A DNA stretch of 64,000 nucleotides. Source: Pagrus major (taxonomy: Eukaryota; Chordata; Actinopteri; Spariformes; Sparidae). The notes under the pieces were generated by a model. It was not told the origin of the DNA, did no database searches, and worked only from the letters and a program-made list of their open reading frames with translations. Positions 63,261-64,000 of this stretch are shown piece by piece. The stretch covers positions 5,768,150 through 5,832,149 of the forward strand of contig NC_133238.1 of NCBI RefSeq assembly GCF_040436345.1. The letters run 5' to 3'. Numbering within the stretch: position 1 is the first letter of the stretch; each line of letters begins with the position of its first letter. A program made the translations under genes and the position numbers.

Positions 63261-64000
63261 TTAATAAGCTGCTCTGGTATTACTTTTTTTAAAAATTGTA
63301 AAGCTTTTAGCCAGGCTTGTCCAGCTTCTTCCAGTTTGGTAAAACACCATATCCTTTCAAATTTTCGTGATGTCTGCTTTTATATGCAAATTTGGGGGTT
63401 GTACCATGGAGCTAATCTCTTATGCTTTATTGTTTTCTTTTTTAGAGGAGCAATGGAGTCAAGTGTCATTCCCACAGGGCCTGCTATCAACAAGATGACC
63501 AATCTGGGAGGGACTAAGATTAGCACAAGAGTTGACTATTATGTTGGGACATTACATTTGTAGGAGATACACTAATAATAAATGTAATTTATTAATCACT
63601 GGCGATTAATAAAGCACTCGTAAATGGGGCACACCTCCATTGTTTTATCTATTTGAATAATCCGGAGGTAATTAATCAAATTCGACTGGACAAGGTTAAC
63701 TTGTAACAATTCTAATCAATTTCAGATCAATTTATTCAATCTCATAGCTGAAGTAGTGACTTCTACACAGTTTCCATCGGTTCTCCACATTAAAAACAAA
63801 CCTGCACAGACAATGACATACGGTTAAATATGTTTATTGACTAAATAATTCAGAGTAAATGAATGAAATGGCAATTTAAACGAATAACAAAAGATAACAG
63901 AAAATGTTGTATACTGTAATAACTAAGTAGTGGGTTATTTGTGGGATATGTGTGGATGGTGAAGTCACGGGGTAAAAGCATTTAAATATTACGAGAGTAA
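63261..64000. other. Stretch with no recognisable gene
   Basis: May include decayed upstream parts of the L2 element to about 63,450. The remainder is A/T-rich with no motif recognised. Confidence 0.4.

Overview
The window looks like teleost fish nuclear DNA. It carries spliceosomal snRNA genes with vertebrate-type promoters, fish LINEs (Keno, Tx1/L1-like, L2), PIF/Harbinger, Tc1, hAT, piggyBac and CACTA-like DNA transposons, and a tRNA-derived SINE. No prokaryotic features are visible. The calls come from reading the sequence; no database search was run.

Left third (1-26,394): a tandem array of ~918-bp units. Each unit holds a complete U2 snRNA gene followed by a U5 snRNA gene on the same strand, each with a PSE-like promoter and a 3'-box-like element. 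Eight uninterrupted U2 genes, ten U5 genes and several U2 halves are present. The array is parasitised by a two-ORF non-LTR retrotransposon that I identify as Keno (Tx1/L1 group, specific for U2 genes). Two copies (9,304-14,976 and 15,882-21,552) are full length with open ORF1 and ORF2. A 3' part lies at 1-1,057, and a chimeric third copy at 21,619-26,380. Both complete insertions join U2 nt 25 to U2 nt 39, so the branch-point recognition sequence of the host gene is lost.

Middle (26,395-49,001): a transposon graveyard. In order it holds decayed Keno pieces, one with a clean small inversion; a PIF/Harbinger element with a complete transposase gene and a complete Myb/SANT gene; a 1.3-kb non-autonomous hAT; a HECT-type ubiquitin ligase gene fossil tail-to-tail with an integrase-core transposase fossil, only 5 bp apart; an L1 ORF1 fossil; a possible solo LTR; and a second Tx1-like LINE split by a 3.6-kb CACTA-like element that itself carries a small MITE. 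It ends in a mosaic of deleted Keno copies interrupted by a 5'-truncated L1.

Right third (49,002-64,000): mostly gene-poor DNA with Tc1 relics and a fully delimited PIF/Harbinger element (51,971-55,730, 3-bp target duplication). Its SANT exon was hit by a composite retroposon made of a perfect-looking tRNA-Glu(CTC) gene fused to a tRNA-derived SINE. Further right are a minisatellite, a Tc1 element, a piggyBac fossil and an L2-type LINE fossil.

The coherent system is the snRNA array and its parasite. Keno sits at +26 of U2 genes whose promoters look intact, so each insertion may gain a Pol II snRNA promoter while removing a host U2 gene. The array appears to survive by copy number and unit duplication. 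The other candidate system is the compact HECT ligase-integrase pair, which may be the cargo and transposase of one mobile element.
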